Positions 23,406 through 32,660 are shown, numbered from the stretch's first letter. The stretch: DNA of 64,000 nt from Fibrobacter sp. (GCA_024399065.1 JAKSIB010000016.1:1-64000); one strand, 5' to 3'. Program-made: numbers and translations. The notes: generated from the letters alone by a model not told the origin.

Positions 23406-24302
23406 ATGGTCTTTGGCAAAATGACTTTGTTTGTTTTTTTTGTTGCGTTTGTGAGTGTAAGTGCTCAGCCTGTGGTTGTTTTTTCTAAAAAGACAGAAAA
23501 TTTCCTGGGAAATCGAAAAAATATTTCTGTATATAGAACGGCTCAATTTGATGGAAATGTTGCGGATGGACAGGATGTTTTTAAAAAGGCTTCTTCCGTG
23601 GCGTCTATAAAGGGGCTTCAATCTGAAAAAGTCATTAAAGCCGTGGATAGCGAAATGAAGGCTATCGGTTACAGAACGAAAATTGGAAGGAGTGGCGAGT
23701 TGCATGCTCTGCCTAGTAGGGCGCACATCGTTGATGTCTCTTGCTTGAACGATAATTCATACTTGTGCGGTCTTGGAATCCTTGACGATATATTGCCGTA
23801 TTCTGTAAGAAAAGATTTTGATTTTCTTAATGTAAGCTACGAATATGTTGGTGATGAAAAAGAAAAACAAATTTCTGGTTATGTTTTTTCGTATAAGCGT
23901 GTTTATGACAATAAAATTGTTGTTGGATCGTCCAACTCTCTTGATGTCTATGTAAAAGCAGATGGTCTTTTGAAATCTATAGAGATTGAATTCGATTTAA
24001 TAGAAAATACAAATGATGTTTTTTTTGTTGAAGCAGATGTAGGTTTGAACAAGGCCGCTTTGGTTGACGTGGTAAATAAGAATTTCAGTATGGTTAAAGC
24101 TTTGAATGACGAGGATTCTCGTATAAATGTTAAAAGAGTGGACGTTTTTGGTGTGACTGAAGCCTATTGTCCTCTTCAAAGCGAAACTGATGTGCGAGTG
24201 TTTATTCCCTGTTTATCATATTCTGTAAAAATTGATCTTGAATCAGGTGATACTTTTACGACTGTTATCAACGCTCCGTATACTCCGTCAGTTATTCCGT
24301 AG
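23406..24302 (+). CDS. Exported protein of unknown function
   Basis: 298 residues, signal peptide MVFGKMTLFVFFVAFVSVSA with cleavage near AQP. The mature part has two Cys pairs (CLNDNSYLC, and Cys in YCPLQ and FIPC) that could form disulfides, and beta-rich sequence without a recognised domain. It starts 13 bases after the lipoprotein stop with GGAG in the gap. Third and last gene of the AT-rich exported cluster; no clear terminator follows before the purN promoter. Confidence 0.72.
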   Translation: MVFGKMTLFVFFVAFVSVSAQPVVVFSKKTENFLGNRKNISVYRTAQFDGNVADGQDVFKKASSVASIKGLQSEKVIKAVDSEMKAIGYRTKIGRSGELHALPSRAHIVDVSCLNDNSYLCGLGILDDILPYSVRKDFDFLNVSYEYVGDEKEKQISGYVFSYKRVYDNKIVVGSSNSLDVYVKADGLLKSIEIEFDLIENTNDVFFVEADVGLNKAALVDVVNKNFSMVKALNDEDSRINVKRVDVFGVTEAYCPLQSETDVRVFIPCLSYSVKIDLESGDTFTTVINAPYTPSVIP

Positions 24303-24318
24303 ACGCAAGGAATTTTTG

Positions 24319-24346
24319 TTGCGGCTCTTTGTGTGAATGGTATAAT
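24319..24346 (+). promoter_or_regulatory. Predicted promoter of purN
   Basis: TTGCGG, 16-base spacer, perfect TATAAT. The start of purN is about 20 bases downstream. Confidence 0.65.
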
Positions 24347-24366
24347 TTTTTTCTATTTTGACTACC

Positions 24367-24957
24367 ATGTTCAAGATCGGCGTTATGGCTTCTGGCGGCG
24401 GAAGCAACTTTAAAGCAATTATTGACCGCATCGGCGAGGGCGACCTTGAAGCCCAGTGCAAGTTCCTCATTACCAATAACGGTGGTTGTGGCGCAGTAGG
24501 CCATGCTACTACCTACGGTATCCCGGTTTACCATATTTCCGGTAAGACTCATCCCGACCAGGCTGAGTATGAGAAGGCTTTGTGTGCCGTGTTGGACGAA
24601 CGCCCAGTGGACCTGCTGATCTTGGCTGGCTACATGAAGAAGTTGCCGGATTGCCTGGTGGCTAAGATGCAGGATCGCATCTTGAATATTCACCCGTCCT
24701 TGTTGCCGAAGTTTGGCGGTAAGGGCTTCTGGGGACTCCACGTTCACGAAGCTGTGCTTGCTGCAGGTGAAACAGAGTCTGGCCCCACGGTTCACCTGGT
24801 TTCCAATGAAATCGACCGCGGCCGCATCCTTGCTCAGCGCAAGGTACCTGTGATGCCTGACGATACTCCTGAAACCCTGCAGGCCCGCGTGCTGGAACAG
24901 GAACACGATATCTTCTGGCGTACCATCAAGGAATACGGGGAAAACTTGCAAAAGTAA
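24367..24957 (+). CDS. purN: Phosphoribosylglycinamide formyltransferase
   Basis: Transfers a formyl group from 10-formyl-THF to GAR in purine synthesis. 196 residues, the usual PurN length. GVMASGGGSNFKAI binds the phosphoribosyl group; ILNIHPSLLPKF holds the catalytic Asn and His (N106 and H108 of E. coli); the catalytic Asp is in VSNEIDRGRILAQ. ATG 24367 is the natural N-terminus; no clear Shine-Dalgarno. rnhB follows after 36 bases. Confidence 0.95.
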   Translation: MFKIGVMASGGGSNFKAIIDRIGEGDLEAQCKFLITNNGGCGAVGHATTYGIPVYHISGKTHPDQAEYEKALCAVLDERPVDLLILAGYMKKLPDCLVAKMQDRILNIHPSLLPKFGGKGFWGLHVHEAVLAAGETESGPTVHLVSNEIDRGRILAQRKVPVMPDDTPETLQARVLEQEHDIFWRTIKEYGENLQK

Positions 24958-24962
24958 TTCCC

Positions 24963-24990
24963 GAGCCTGTAACCTGGTGCCTGAAACCTG
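24963..24990 (+). repeat. NNNCCTG heptad array before rnhB start
   Basis: Four perfect 7-bp units: GAGCCTG, TAACCTG, GTGCCTG, AAACCTG, then ATA and ATG of rnhB. Same register and 3-base spacer as before trpCF and proB. Confidence 0.82.
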
Positions 24991-24993
24991 ATA

Positions 24994-25761
24994 ATGAAAT
25001 TTAAGCCTCCTGCATTTGTGGATGGAATTGAAGCCCCCATCGATGGTGAGGTGGCTTTCCGCAGCAATTTCCCGGGAAAAATCATTGTCGGCATCGACGA
25101 AGTGGGTAGGGGCCCTTTGGCAGGCCCTGTGGTGGCCTGCGCCGCCGTTCTTAAGTCTCCGGATATTCTGCCGTCCTTGAACGATTCCAAGAAGCTGACC
25201 CGCCCCAAGCGCGAGGCCATGTACGACGCCGTAAAGGACGCCTGCATTTGCTATGCCATCGCCAGCGCAAGCGTTGCAGAAATTGACTCCATCAATATTC
25301 TTGAAGCGGATTTTTTGGCGATGCGCCGCGCCTTGACTGCTCTAGGGATGCCTGGCCTGGAAGTTTCCGAACCGGAAATGCCTGTGGAGGTGAAGGGCTC
25401 CTTTGCAGATTGCGTTGCGTCCTTTAATGCCGAGATTTCCTGCGCCGATCTGTTTACTCCCGCAGCTCCTGAAGTGCTGGTCGCTGTGGACGGAAACCTG
25501 AAGATTCACGGCGTTCCCGATGAAATCCAGATTCCCGTGGTGAAGGGTGACGGTCGCGTGGCTTCCATTTCTGCAGCCTCCATTTTGGCCAAGGTTTACC
25601 GTGACCGCTACATGGATGAACTGGAAAAGACATATCCGGGTTACGGCTTTGACAAGCACGCCGGTTATGGAACCAAGGCTCATTTGTCTGCAATCCGCAA
25701 GTTGGGGATGACCCCGGCCCACCGAACCAGTTTCCACCCCAAGGGATTGGAAACCCTGTAG
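24994..25761 (+). CDS. rnhB: Ribonuclease HII
   Basis: Removes ribonucleotides and RNA primers from DNA. 255 residues, longer than the ~200 of E. coli RNase HII. IVGIDEVGRGPLAGPVV has the Asp-Glu pair and the GRG motif; VAVDGN carries the third acidic residue; KGDGRVASISAASILAKVYRD the fourth region. The extra length is an N-terminal ~25 residues and a ~40-residue insert (from LEVSEPEMPVEVKGSF) between the catalytic halves. ATG at 24994 directly follows a heptad array and lacks a Shine-Dalgarno. Confidence 0.94.
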   Translation: MKFKPPAFVDGIEAPIDGEVAFRSNFPGKIIVGIDEVGRGPLAGPVVACAAVLKSPDILPSLNDSKKLTRPKREAMYDAVKDACICYAIASASVAEIDSINILEADFLAMRRALTALGMPGLEVSEPEMPVEVKGSFADCVASFNAEISCADLFTPAAPEVLVAVDGNLKIHGVPDEIQIPVVKGDGRVASISAASILAKVYRDRYMDELEKTYPGYGFDKHAGYGTKAHLSAIRKLGMTPAHRTSFHPKGLETL

Positions 25762-25811
25762 AACCCAAGTTAAATAGTTTTTACTGTGATTTTTAACAAA
25801 TTCCGGGGACT

Positions 25812-25838
25812 GTTGTAGTCAAATACAACGACGTTTTT
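25812..25838 (+). terminator. Weak terminator after rnhB
   Basis: GTTGTA-GTCAAA-TACAAC, then GACG and six T. Short stem, so moderate support. Confidence 0.45.
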
Positions 25839-25849
25839 TCGGTTTTTAC

Positions 25850-25877
25850 TTGACTTTCAAAATTCAGTATTTAGATT
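25850..25877 (+). promoter_or_regulatory. Predicted promoter of the FecR-domain gene
   Basis: TTGACT, 16-base spacer, TAGATT; ATG follows 25 bases after the -10 box. Confidence 0.5.
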
Positions 25878-25902
25878 TTGTGTAGAAATAGAGAATCAGC
25901 CT

Positions 25903-27477
25903 ATGTCACGAAAATTACTTGTTTTGCCGGTTTGCCTTTCCCTAGCTTTTATCGCTTGCAAGGACGCCGTTGAAGATCACATCAAGTCCAACAAGATTAC
26001 CGCAGAGGTGGATCACGATGCTGTAGCCGTGTTCAAGGCTAAGGTTCGTAGCTCCGTTGGTCAGAGTCAGTTCCTCAAGGCAAAGACAGAAACATGGAAA
26101 GATCTCCACGTTGGTTCTCTTATTCGTGATAACGACCAGGTCCGTACTGAAAAGGAATCCGAAGTGATTCTCAATACGGCGGACGGTACCGTTTTTATCA
26201 TTGCCGAAAATTCCAATGTTGAATTCAATGCCGATCTGCAGAGCACCATCAAGGGTGAGGTGAACATCTACATCCGCAATGGTAACATCCAGTTCGATGT
26301 CCAGAAGCAGAAGGACAACCAGTTCAATTTCAAGACCGGAACCGCAACTGCATCGATCCGCGGTACCGCAGGTTTCGTGGGTAGTCTCGATGGCCAGATG
26401 GTTGCCTCCCTGAAGGAAGGTAAGGTGGAAGTCAAGGACGCCAAGGGCCGTTCCACCAATATTGCCCAGAACCAGACTCTTCTCGTGACCAAGTCCGGCG
26501 ATGCCAAGACCATTCCTTTGGAATCTTCCGGTACAACCGCCTTGTTTGCGGCTCTCGAAGAAATGTCCAAGTCCGGCGCCCTGGACAACATGGAAGAACT
26601 TGAAAAGAACCTCCAGGCATTCGATGCCAAGTACGTTGACCAGAAGAAGGAATTCGAACAGAACCTTGAATTCCGTCCGGTGGTTATTCCCAAGGCTATT
26701 AACCGTCCGTCCGTAACCTTGAAGGCCCAGATGACTCCTGGCGTCTATGTGACCGTGATGGGCCAGACCGATACTGTTCCTGCAAGCGGCGTCTACGAAC
26801 GTACCTTCAGCTGGGATGAATCTGCAACCGGTACCAAGCGCTTCATGGCTACCTGTAGCAACGGCTCCGTGGAAGTCCCCTGCAACGTGTGGGAGACCGA
26901 ATACGAACCTACCGCTCCTGAAGCTCCGGCAGAAGAAGTTGTTGAAGATACTTTGGCTAAGGCAGACTCCCTGGCTGTAGATTCCTTGGCAAAGGCTGAT
27001 TCCGCTGTGGTGGATTCCGCTGCCGCCGCTCCCGCAGAAGTGGCTGCCGTAGAACCGGAAAAGAAGGCAAAGCCGGTTAAGAAGCCTGCTGCTGTCAAGA
27101 TTCCTGAACCTCTTCCTCCTGAATGGATCCTGAAGCTTATGGGAAACACCTTGGATCCTTTGGATTCCTTGGAAGAAATTTCCATGAAGAAGCTTCAGGC
27201 CTTGGGACATTCCCGCTTCAACATCCTCGTGTACAAGCCTAATTGCTCTAAGGACAATAGCTGCCTTGAAGAAGTGGAATCCGTAACCGTATATCGCAAC
27301 GACGAGGAGTTGGTTGTCTTCCAGGGTGAAAACCTCAGGACGATCAATCCGGTTGACGTTAATATTGAAAATGGCAAGGTCGACGTCTACAAAGTTGTCG
27401 TGAAAATGAACGACAAGAAATTCGCCGACGTTGTATCTATGAAAACCTTCCAAACCAAAATTGTCTCTTCCAGGTAG
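25903..27477 (+). CDS. FecR-domain lipoprotein
   Basis: 524 residues with lipobox LAFIAC (Cys19), so probably anchored in the envelope. A FecR-type beta domain (~45-215) shows LHVGSLIRDNDQVRTEKESE, LNTADGTVFIIAENS and TASIRGTAGFVG. Then comes a helical stretch, a conserved region with VTVMGQTDTV, a low-complexity Ala/Asp/Ser/Lys/Pro linker with the repeated units LAKADSLAVDS and LAKADSAVVDS (~340-395), and a C-terminal domain. It lies just before the Tol-Pal genes but has its own promoter and terminator; an envelope or polysaccharide role is inference. Confidence 0.82.
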   Translation: MSRKLLVLPVCLSLAFIACKDAVEDHIKSNKITAEVDHDAVAVFKAKVRSSVGQSQFLKAKTETWKDLHVGSLIRDNDQVRTEKESEVILNTADGTVFIIAENSNVEFNADLQSTIKGEVNIYIRNGNIQFDVQKQKDNQFNFKTGTATASIRGTAGFVGSLDGQMVASLKEGKVEVKDAKGRSTNIAQNQTLLVTKSGDAKTIPLESSGTTALFAALEEMSKSGALDNMEELEKNLQAFDAKYVDQKKEFEQNLEFRPVVIPKAINRPSVTLKAQMTPGVYVTVMGQTDTVPASGVYERTFSWDESATGTKRFMATCSNGSVEVPCNVWETEYEPTAPEAPAEEVVEDTLAKADSLAVDSLAKADSAVVDSAAAAPAEVAAVEPEKKAKPVKKPAAVKIPEPLPPEWILKLMGNTLDPLDSLEEISMKKLQALGHSRFNILVYKPNCSKDNSCLEEVESVTVYRNDEELVVFQGENLRTINPVDVNIENGKVDVYKVVVKMNDKKFADVVSMKTFQTKIVSSR

Positions 27478-27530
27478 AAACTGTTTAGATTTGTTTTCAC
27501 CTCTGTGTAAGATTTTGGTCACAAACCACT

Positions 27531-27558
27531 AAAAAGTCCCTAAACGGGGACTTTTTTT
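27531..27558 (+). terminator. Terminator
   Basis: AAAAGTCCC-TAAAC-GGGGACTTTTTTT. Confidence 0.9.
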
Positions 27559-27653
27559 GTAGATTGTGGTTATAAGCCCAAAACAAATGTTTTTTGTATT
27601 GCTATCTTGTTGATTAACAACGAGTTACGCACCTGATCGGTAGGGAGGTTGTC

Positions 27654-28346
27654 TTGAACAATTCGATTCCTTTAGTTCAAATGGTTATGCAGTCGGACAT
27701 TGCTACGATTGTGGTTCTCTGCATTCTGGCAGTGATGTCTCTGGGCTCCTGGGGCATTATCATTGTCAAGTACGTCGTACACCGCAAGAACAAGCATGCG
27801 AACGTGGTCTTTTTCCGCAAGTTCAGCAATGTGACCCAGTTCGTGGAACTTCAGTCCCTTTGCGAAACTGCCGATGACAGTGCCCTTCGCCGTTTGACAG
27901 AAGAAGTGCTGAAGGAAGCTTCCAAGTTCAGTAACTTCGTGAGTTACGACTCCATCCAGCACCGCGCCTCCTTGCTGGAAGATACCATCCAGCGTTCCAT
28001 CGAAGGCCTCCGCCTGACCGAAGACCGCTACCTGAGCTTCCTGGCTACCGCCTCCAACCTGGCTCCCTTCTTTGGTTTGCTTGGTACTGTGTGGGGCATC
28101 ATGGTGGCCTTCTTCCAGATTGGTCAGCACGGTTCTGCCGACTTGACCGTCGTGGCTCCGGGTATCGCTATGGCCTTGATTACCACCGTTGGCGGCCTTG
28201 TGGTTGCTATTCCCGCATCTGCCGGCTACAACTACTTTACTTCCAATAACGGTCAGAACGAAATTTCCTATTACAACTTTGGTTCCCAGGTGCTGAGCTT
28301 GTTCAAGCGCGGCGACTTGCTCGCTCTTGAAGAAGTGGCTGGCTAG
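27654..28346 (+). CDS. tolQ: TolQ/ExbB-type proton channel subunit
   Basis: Inner-membrane motor protein that, with TolR, uses the proton gradient to energise the Tol-Pal system during cell division. 230 residues, three spans (about 17-40, 130-155, 165-190). TM2/TM3 carry the conserved ATASNLAPFFGLLGTVWGIM and APGIAMALITTVGGLVVAIPA. The start is TTG 27654, with TAGGGAGG six bases upstream. First gene of the tol operon. Confidence 0.93.
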   Translation: MNNSIPLVQMVMQSDIATIVVLCILAVMSLGSWGIIIVKYVVHRKNKHANVVFFRKFSNVTQFVELQSLCETADDSALRRLTEEVLKEASKFSNFVSYDSIQHRASLLEDTIQRSIEGLRLTEDRYLSFLATASNLAPFFGLLGTVWGIMVAFFQIGQHGSADLTVVAPGIAMALITTVGGLVVAIPASAGYNYFTSNNGQNEISYYNFGSQVLSLFKRGDLLALEEVAG

Positions 28347-28355
28347 GAGGCTTAA

Positions 28356-28766
28356 GTGAAGCGTAGCCGCGGAAAAGAACTTAAGCAGGAAATGAACCTG
28401 ACGAACATGATCGATATCGTGTTCGCCATCTTGATTGTGTTCATTATCTGCGCCCCCTTGATGAGTCAGGGTGTCAAGGTGGATTTGCCCAAGGCCGAAG
28501 CCCCCACCATGGAACAGGAAAAACTGTTGAAGGTTTCCATCACCAAGAGCGAAGAAATCTACATCGCCGACATGATGGTGGAATTCAGCAGCTTTGACAA
28601 TGTTTTCAAGTCCTTGTGGGACGGCAATATGGCTGTTGTCATTAACTCCGACGAAGATGTACATTACGGTCTTGTAATGAAGGTGGTGACCCAGGTCCAG
28701 AAGCTTGGTGTTACAAAGCTTGGATTCCTTACTATGAATCCTAAGGAAGCTCCGGGTAGAAAGTGA
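28356..28766 (+). CDS. tolR: TolR/ExbD-type motor subunit
   Basis: 136 residues, one N-terminal span with the protonatable Asp in LTNMIDIVFAILIVFIICAP, then a periplasmic dimerisation domain. Partner of TolQ. GTG 28356 is preceded by AGGAGG. Its stop overlaps the next gene (GTGA). Confidence 0.92.
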   Translation: MKRSRGKELKQEMNLTNMIDIVFAILIVFIICAPLMSQGVKVDLPKAEAPTMEQEKLLKVSITKSEEIYIADMMVEFSSFDNVFKSLWDGNMAVVINSDEDVHYGLVMKVVTQVQKLGVTKLGFLTMNPKEAPGRK

Positions 28767-29545
28767 GCAATAACGAGAAAGGAAAGATTCAGTATTTCGC
28801 TGATGGCGACAATGGCATGATGGTGAAAATCATCGTGTGTGCTGTCGTATTCCATGTCGTTATCGCAGGCATTTGCATCGGGATGCATTACGTGAACTTC
28901 AAGTCTGAACCCGAACCTATTCCAGTGTTTGAAATGGTCCAGGTTCAGCAACAGCAGGTCGCCCCGCCGGCTCCACCAAAGCCGAAGCCTCCTGAACCGC
29001 CGAAGGAAGTTCCTCCCGAACCTAAGAAGGTGAAACCCAAGCCGGAACCGAAGCCTAAGATTAACGAAGAACTTCCGCCGGAAATCAAGCCGGAAGAAGA
29101 AAAGAAGCCTGAGCCCGAACCGGAACCAGAACAGGAACCGCAGCCGGAACCTGAGCCGGAGCCGACTCCCGAACCGGCCAAGGATGACTTTGATATCGAT
29201 GACATGGACTTGCCTGCAGCCGTTGAAGCTCCCAGCTTGAATCCTGTTGGCTCCGTGGACATGGACCCGTTGATGCAGGTCTACCTGGAACGTCTGAAGC
29301 AGATTATCATGGGCAACTTTAACCCGCCCACTAATTTGAATGTGAAGAAGAGTATCAAGACCACGGTGCAGTTTACCATCGACCGCTTTGGTGGAATTTC
29401 TGCAATTACGTTGAAGCGTTCTTCTGGCAACTCCACCTGGGATCACCTTTCTGTTCGAGCAGTGAAGATTTCCAAGGTGCCGGAACTGCCGTTCAACTTT
29501 AGAGCTCCCAGCTTGACTTTGCATTTTAATTTCACTCCGAACTGA
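28763..29545 (+). CDS. TolA/TonB-like periplasm-spanning protein
   Basis: 260 residues: one span (~22-42), a Pro/Glu/Lys linker (~65-165, repeating PEPEPEPE and PPEP) long enough to cross the periplasm, and a C-terminal TonB/TolA-type domain (~180-260, LERLKQIIMGNFNPPTNL, VQFTIDRFGG). Its place between tolR and tolB says it does the job of TolA, coupling the motor to TolB and Pal, although the proline-rich linker is more like TonB. GTG start overlapping tolR by 4 bases. Confidence 0.87.
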   Translation: MSNNEKGKIQYFADGDNGMMVKIIVCAVVFHVVIAGICIGMHYVNFKSEPEPIPVFEMVQVQQQQVAPPAPPKPKPPEPPKEVPPEPKKVKPKPEPKPKINEELPPEIKPEEEKKPEPEPEPEQEPQPEPEPEPTPEPAKDDFDIDDMDLPAAVEAPSLNPVGSVDMDPLMQVYLERLKQIIMGNFNPPTNLNVKKSIKTTVQFTIDRFGGISAITLKRSSGNSTWDHLSVRAVKISKVPELPFNFRAPSLTLHFNFTPN

Positions 29546-29578
29546 TCGGTGAATGGGTTGAGGAAATAGAAGAGATAT

Positions 29579-30877
29579 ATGAAGTACGTAGCTAAAGCAT
29601 TCAAGTTTTCCACATTGGCAGCGTCGATTGCCTTTTGGATTCTGTTCTTGTTGCCGACCATGAGCTCTGCTGCCATCGATACGATTGCAGTGGACGTGGG
29701 TATTTCTGTTTTCAAGACTATGCCTATTGGCATTGTGCCCTTTACCGAACCTAAGGGAAATATTGAATGGATCGAAGAAAAGCCTCACCAGATCCTGACT
29801 CGTGATGCTAATCTTTCCGGTCGTTTCGAAGTGGTGGCTTCCGATAAGTTCAACTTGGCCTTGTTCAGCCGCAATCATGTGAAGCACTACGTGACTGGTC
29901 AGGTTTCCAAGCAGGATGGCAAGCTCCGTGTGGATTGCTTCTTGTACATTGCCCAGACTAAGGACATTCTGCTTGGCGAATCCTATGTGGTTCCTCAGCA
30001 GGAATTGCGTAAAGTTATGCACAAGTTCTTTGACTTGGTGATCAAGCGCCTGTGGGGCGAACGTGGCGTGGCATCTACAAAGCTGGCCTACGTTTCCAAG
30101 ATGGATGGAATCAAGCAGGTTGTGGTTTCCGACTACGATGGTTATCACCGTTCCCAGATTACCCGCGATTCCAGCATCAGTATGATGCCTGTGTGGATGA
30201 AGGGCAATTCTGGCCTTGTGTACGTAAACTTCAAGACCAATCGTCCTCGCCTTTACTTGAAGAAGTTTGGTGGTGCGGAACAGCCGTTGTTCACCCATTT
30301 GGATCAGACTTACAGTCCGGCGGTAAACCCGGTGACTGGCGAATTGCTTTTCTCCTCTACGGTGGATGGCAAGACGGATTTGTATATCGGCAATATGACT
30401 ACGGGTAGGGCAAAGAAGTTTGCTTACCTGAAGTCCAACCAGACGAGTCCCGCCTGGAGCCCCTATGCTACTGAAGTGCTGTTTACCAGCGATCGTGGCG
30501 GTGGCCCCCAGATTTTCGTGATGGGCAAGGACGGTAGCGATATGCGTCGTGTGACTTTCATGGGTCGCTATAATGAACGTGCCAGCTGGTCTCCTGAAGG
30601 TGACCGCATTGCCTATACCTCTATGGATAACGGCAAGATGAATATTTATACCTGCGCTCTGGATGGTTCTGATATTGTTCAGTTGACCAACAACGCAGGC
30701 AATAACGAACATCCCACTTGGTCTCCGGATGGCAAGTTGATTGCCTTCTCTAGCAACCGTAGCGGAACATATCAGATTTACATTATGAGAAAGGACGGAT
30801 CCAACGTAACCCGCATTACGACTTCCGGCGAAAATACTTCGCCCACTTGGTCCTTCTTCTATGACGATTTAGACTAA
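29579..30877 (+). CDS. tolB: Tol-Pal beta-propeller protein TolB
   Basis: Periplasmic protein that binds Pal and the TolA-like protein. 432 residues: signal peptide, an N-terminal alpha/beta domain (IGIVPFTEP, LSGRFEVVAS) and a six-bladed propeller from ~190 with repeated blade motifs such as SPAWSPYATEVLFTSDRGG, RASWSPEGDRIAYTS, HPTWSPDGKLIAFSSNRSG and a closing SPTWS. GAAGAG precedes ATG 29579. Confidence 0.95.
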   Translation: MKYVAKAFKFSTLAASIAFWILFLLPTMSSAAIDTIAVDVGISVFKTMPIGIVPFTEPKGNIEWIEEKPHQILTRDANLSGRFEVVASDKFNLALFSRNHVKHYVTGQVSKQDGKLRVDCFLYIAQTKDILLGESYVVPQQELRKVMHKFFDLVIKRLWGERGVASTKLAYVSKMDGIKQVVVSDYDGYHRSQITRDSSISMMPVWMKGNSGLVYVNFKTNRPRLYLKKFGGAEQPLFTHLDQTYSPAVNPVTGELLFSSTVDGKTDLYIGNMTTGRAKKFAYLKSNQTSPAWSPYATEVLFTSDRGGGPQIFVMGKDGSDMRRVTFMGRYNERASWSPEGDRIAYTSMDNGKMNIYTCALDGSDIVQLTNNAGNNEHPTWSPDGKLIAFSSNRSGTYQIYIMRKDGSNVTRITTSGENTSPTWSFFYDDLD

Positions 30878-30896
30878 AATAAAAGGAAGGTGATAA

Positions 30897-31496
30897 ATGA
30901 AGAACCTCTTGAAGTTCGCTCTCGTAGCAAGTGTCGCTGGCATCATGTTGTCGGCATGCTCCTCCCCCAAGCCGAAGACTGCTCCTTCTGCAAAGAAGGC
31001 TCGTCCCGCTCCTGCCGCTGTCCAGCAGGAAGAAGCTGCTGCTCCCGCTGCAGAACAGCCGGTGGTGAATGCAGACTCCTTGGCTGCAGAACAGGCTCGT
31101 CAGGAAGCTGAACGCTTGGAAGCAGAACGTGCTCGCTTGGAAGCTCTCATTAACCAGATCATGAGCGAAGATGTCTACTTCGACTTCGACCGTTCTGAAC
31201 TGACCGAAAAGGCTAAGGAACTCTTGGCTCAGGTTGCTGAACTCCTGATGAAGGAAACTCGTTTCTCCATCACCATCGAAGGCCACACCGATGCTCGCGG
31301 TACCGAAGACTACAACTTCACCTTGGGTGCAAAGCGTGCTATGAAGGTTAAGGAATTCCTGGCTGCCTACGGTATCGAAGGCAAACGCATGGAATCCGTA
31401 AGCTACGGTAAGGAAGCTCCGAAGGCAGAAGGCGAATCTGAAGAAGCTTACTCTCAGAACCGTCGTGCAAACTTCCGCGTGAACGTTCGCGACTAA
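30897..31496 (+). CDS. pal: Peptidoglycan-associated lipoprotein Pal
   Basis: Outer-membrane lipoprotein (LSAC, Cys21) that binds peptidoglycan through an OmpA-like domain. An Ala/Pro/Glu-rich stretch and coiled coil (~35-85) lead to the domain (~90-199): VYFDFDRSELTEKAKELL, ITIEGHTDARGTEDYN, LGAKRAMKVKEFL, AYSQNRRANF. The Asp and Arg that hold diaminopimelate are present. GGAAGG precedes ATG 30897. Confidence 0.95.
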   Translation: MKNLLKFALVASVAGIMLSACSSPKPKTAPSAKKARPAPAAVQQEEAAAPAAEQPVVNADSLAAEQARQEAERLEAERARLEALINQIMSEDVYFDFDRSELTEKAKELLAQVAELLMKETRFSITIEGHTDARGTEDYNFTLGAKRAMKVKEFLAAYGIEGKRMESVSYGKEAPKAEGESEEAYSQNRRANFRVNVRD

Positions 31497-31571
31497 GAGC
31501 GTTGCCGAAGGGTAATGGGTCGCGTGAAAACGCGGCCTGACCGATGAATGTTTAATTTGTAAGAGGCGTAT

Positions 31572-32603
31572 ATGAAACGTTTGGCAGTACTTGGCCTTGC
31601 CGTTTTGACGTTGATGGGTTGTAGCAGCATGACTGTCTTGAGGACTAGTGAACTCAAGACTGTTGGCAGGCACGTGCAGAAGAAGGTGCAGGAAACCGTT
31701 GTGCAAAAGGTTGATACAGCAGTTATCAAGTTGACTGCCGCTAACGACTCCTTGCGTGCGGAACTCGATTCTACCAATGCCCGCTTGAAGGCTGCAGAAT
31801 TTGCCCAGAAGCGTATGCAAGCTGAAATCACCATGCTTGCACGTCGTGTTTCCGACGAATCTGAACGCAACGACTCTCGTCAGGAAGAAATCATCTACCG
31901 CTTGGATTTGCTCTTGGGCAAGTCCGACAAGATTCTTGCCAAGAAGGTCGTGATTAGCGGCGCTCCTGCTCCTATTTCCATGGACAGCCTGGAACGTGAA
32001 GCTGAAAAGTTGGTGGAAGCTGAAGCCATGTTCAATACCGCCCGTTCCGATTACCATCGTGGCGAATACAAGTTGGCATACTCTGGTTTCAAGCAGGTCT
32101 ATGAAACCATGAAGACTGGCGAACTTGCTGAAAATTCCCTGTACTGGATGGCCATCTGCCTGATCGATGCAAATCAAATCGATAAGGCCAAGAAGGTCTT
32201 TGCCCGTATGTCGGAAGCTTTCCCCGACGGTCAGAAGACTTGCCCGGCCTTGTTCAAACTTGCAAATCTTTATGCCGATGAATGCGATATCGATATGCAG
32301 AAGCAGTATTTGCAGAAGATCCTTTCCAACAAGAGTTGCGAGGCTTCTGGCGAATTTGAACAGTCTGCAGAAATCCTTCAGGAATTGCTGGAAAAGAATG
32401 AAAACGCCTCTGAAACTTGCGTGACCAAGGAACAGAAGGAAGCAACGATTATTCCGGCAGAAGCATCTGTGAAAGGCTTTGTAGCGGATACCCCTTCCGC
32501 CGCTACTCAGCCTGCCGCTGACCGATCTGCTGCAGTTCAGCCCGCCGCACCCGTGGTTGGTCCTGCTCCGACACTGACTCCGGTTCAGCCTGCTGCAAAG
32601 TAA
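31572..32603 (+). CDS. CpoB/YbgF-like TPR lipoprotein
   Basis: 343 residues; lipobox LMGC (Cys17) rather than the soluble periplasmic form of E. coli CpoB. A coiled coil (~45-115) is followed by TPR-like repeats (~155-275: FNTARSDYHRGEYKLAYSGF, NSLYWMAICLIDANQIDKAK) and an Ala/Pro-rich tail. Position after pal and the coiled-coil-plus-TPR order match CpoB, which links Tol to cell-wall synthesis in division. A 75-base gap to pal contains a small CGCG hairpin. A strong terminator closes the operon. Confidence 0.85.
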   Translation: MKRLAVLGLAVLTLMGCSSMTVLRTSELKTVGRHVQKKVQETVVQKVDTAVIKLTAANDSLRAELDSTNARLKAAEFAQKRMQAEITMLARRVSDESERNDSRQEEIIYRLDLLLGKSDKILAKKVVISGAPAPISMDSLEREAEKLVEAEAMFNTARSDYHRGEYKLAYSGFKQVYETMKTGELAENSLYWMAICLIDANQIDKAKKVFARMSEAFPDGQKTCPALFKLANLYADECDIDMQKQYLQKILSNKSCEASGEFEQSAEILQELLEKNENASETCVTKEQKEATIIPAEASVKGFVADTPSAATQPAADRSAAVQPAAPVVGPAPTLTPVQPAAK

Positions 32604-32660
32604 TTTTGCCTGCGCGGAAATTGGTCTGCGTAGTAAAATTGAAATTCTAGAAGAGAACAA

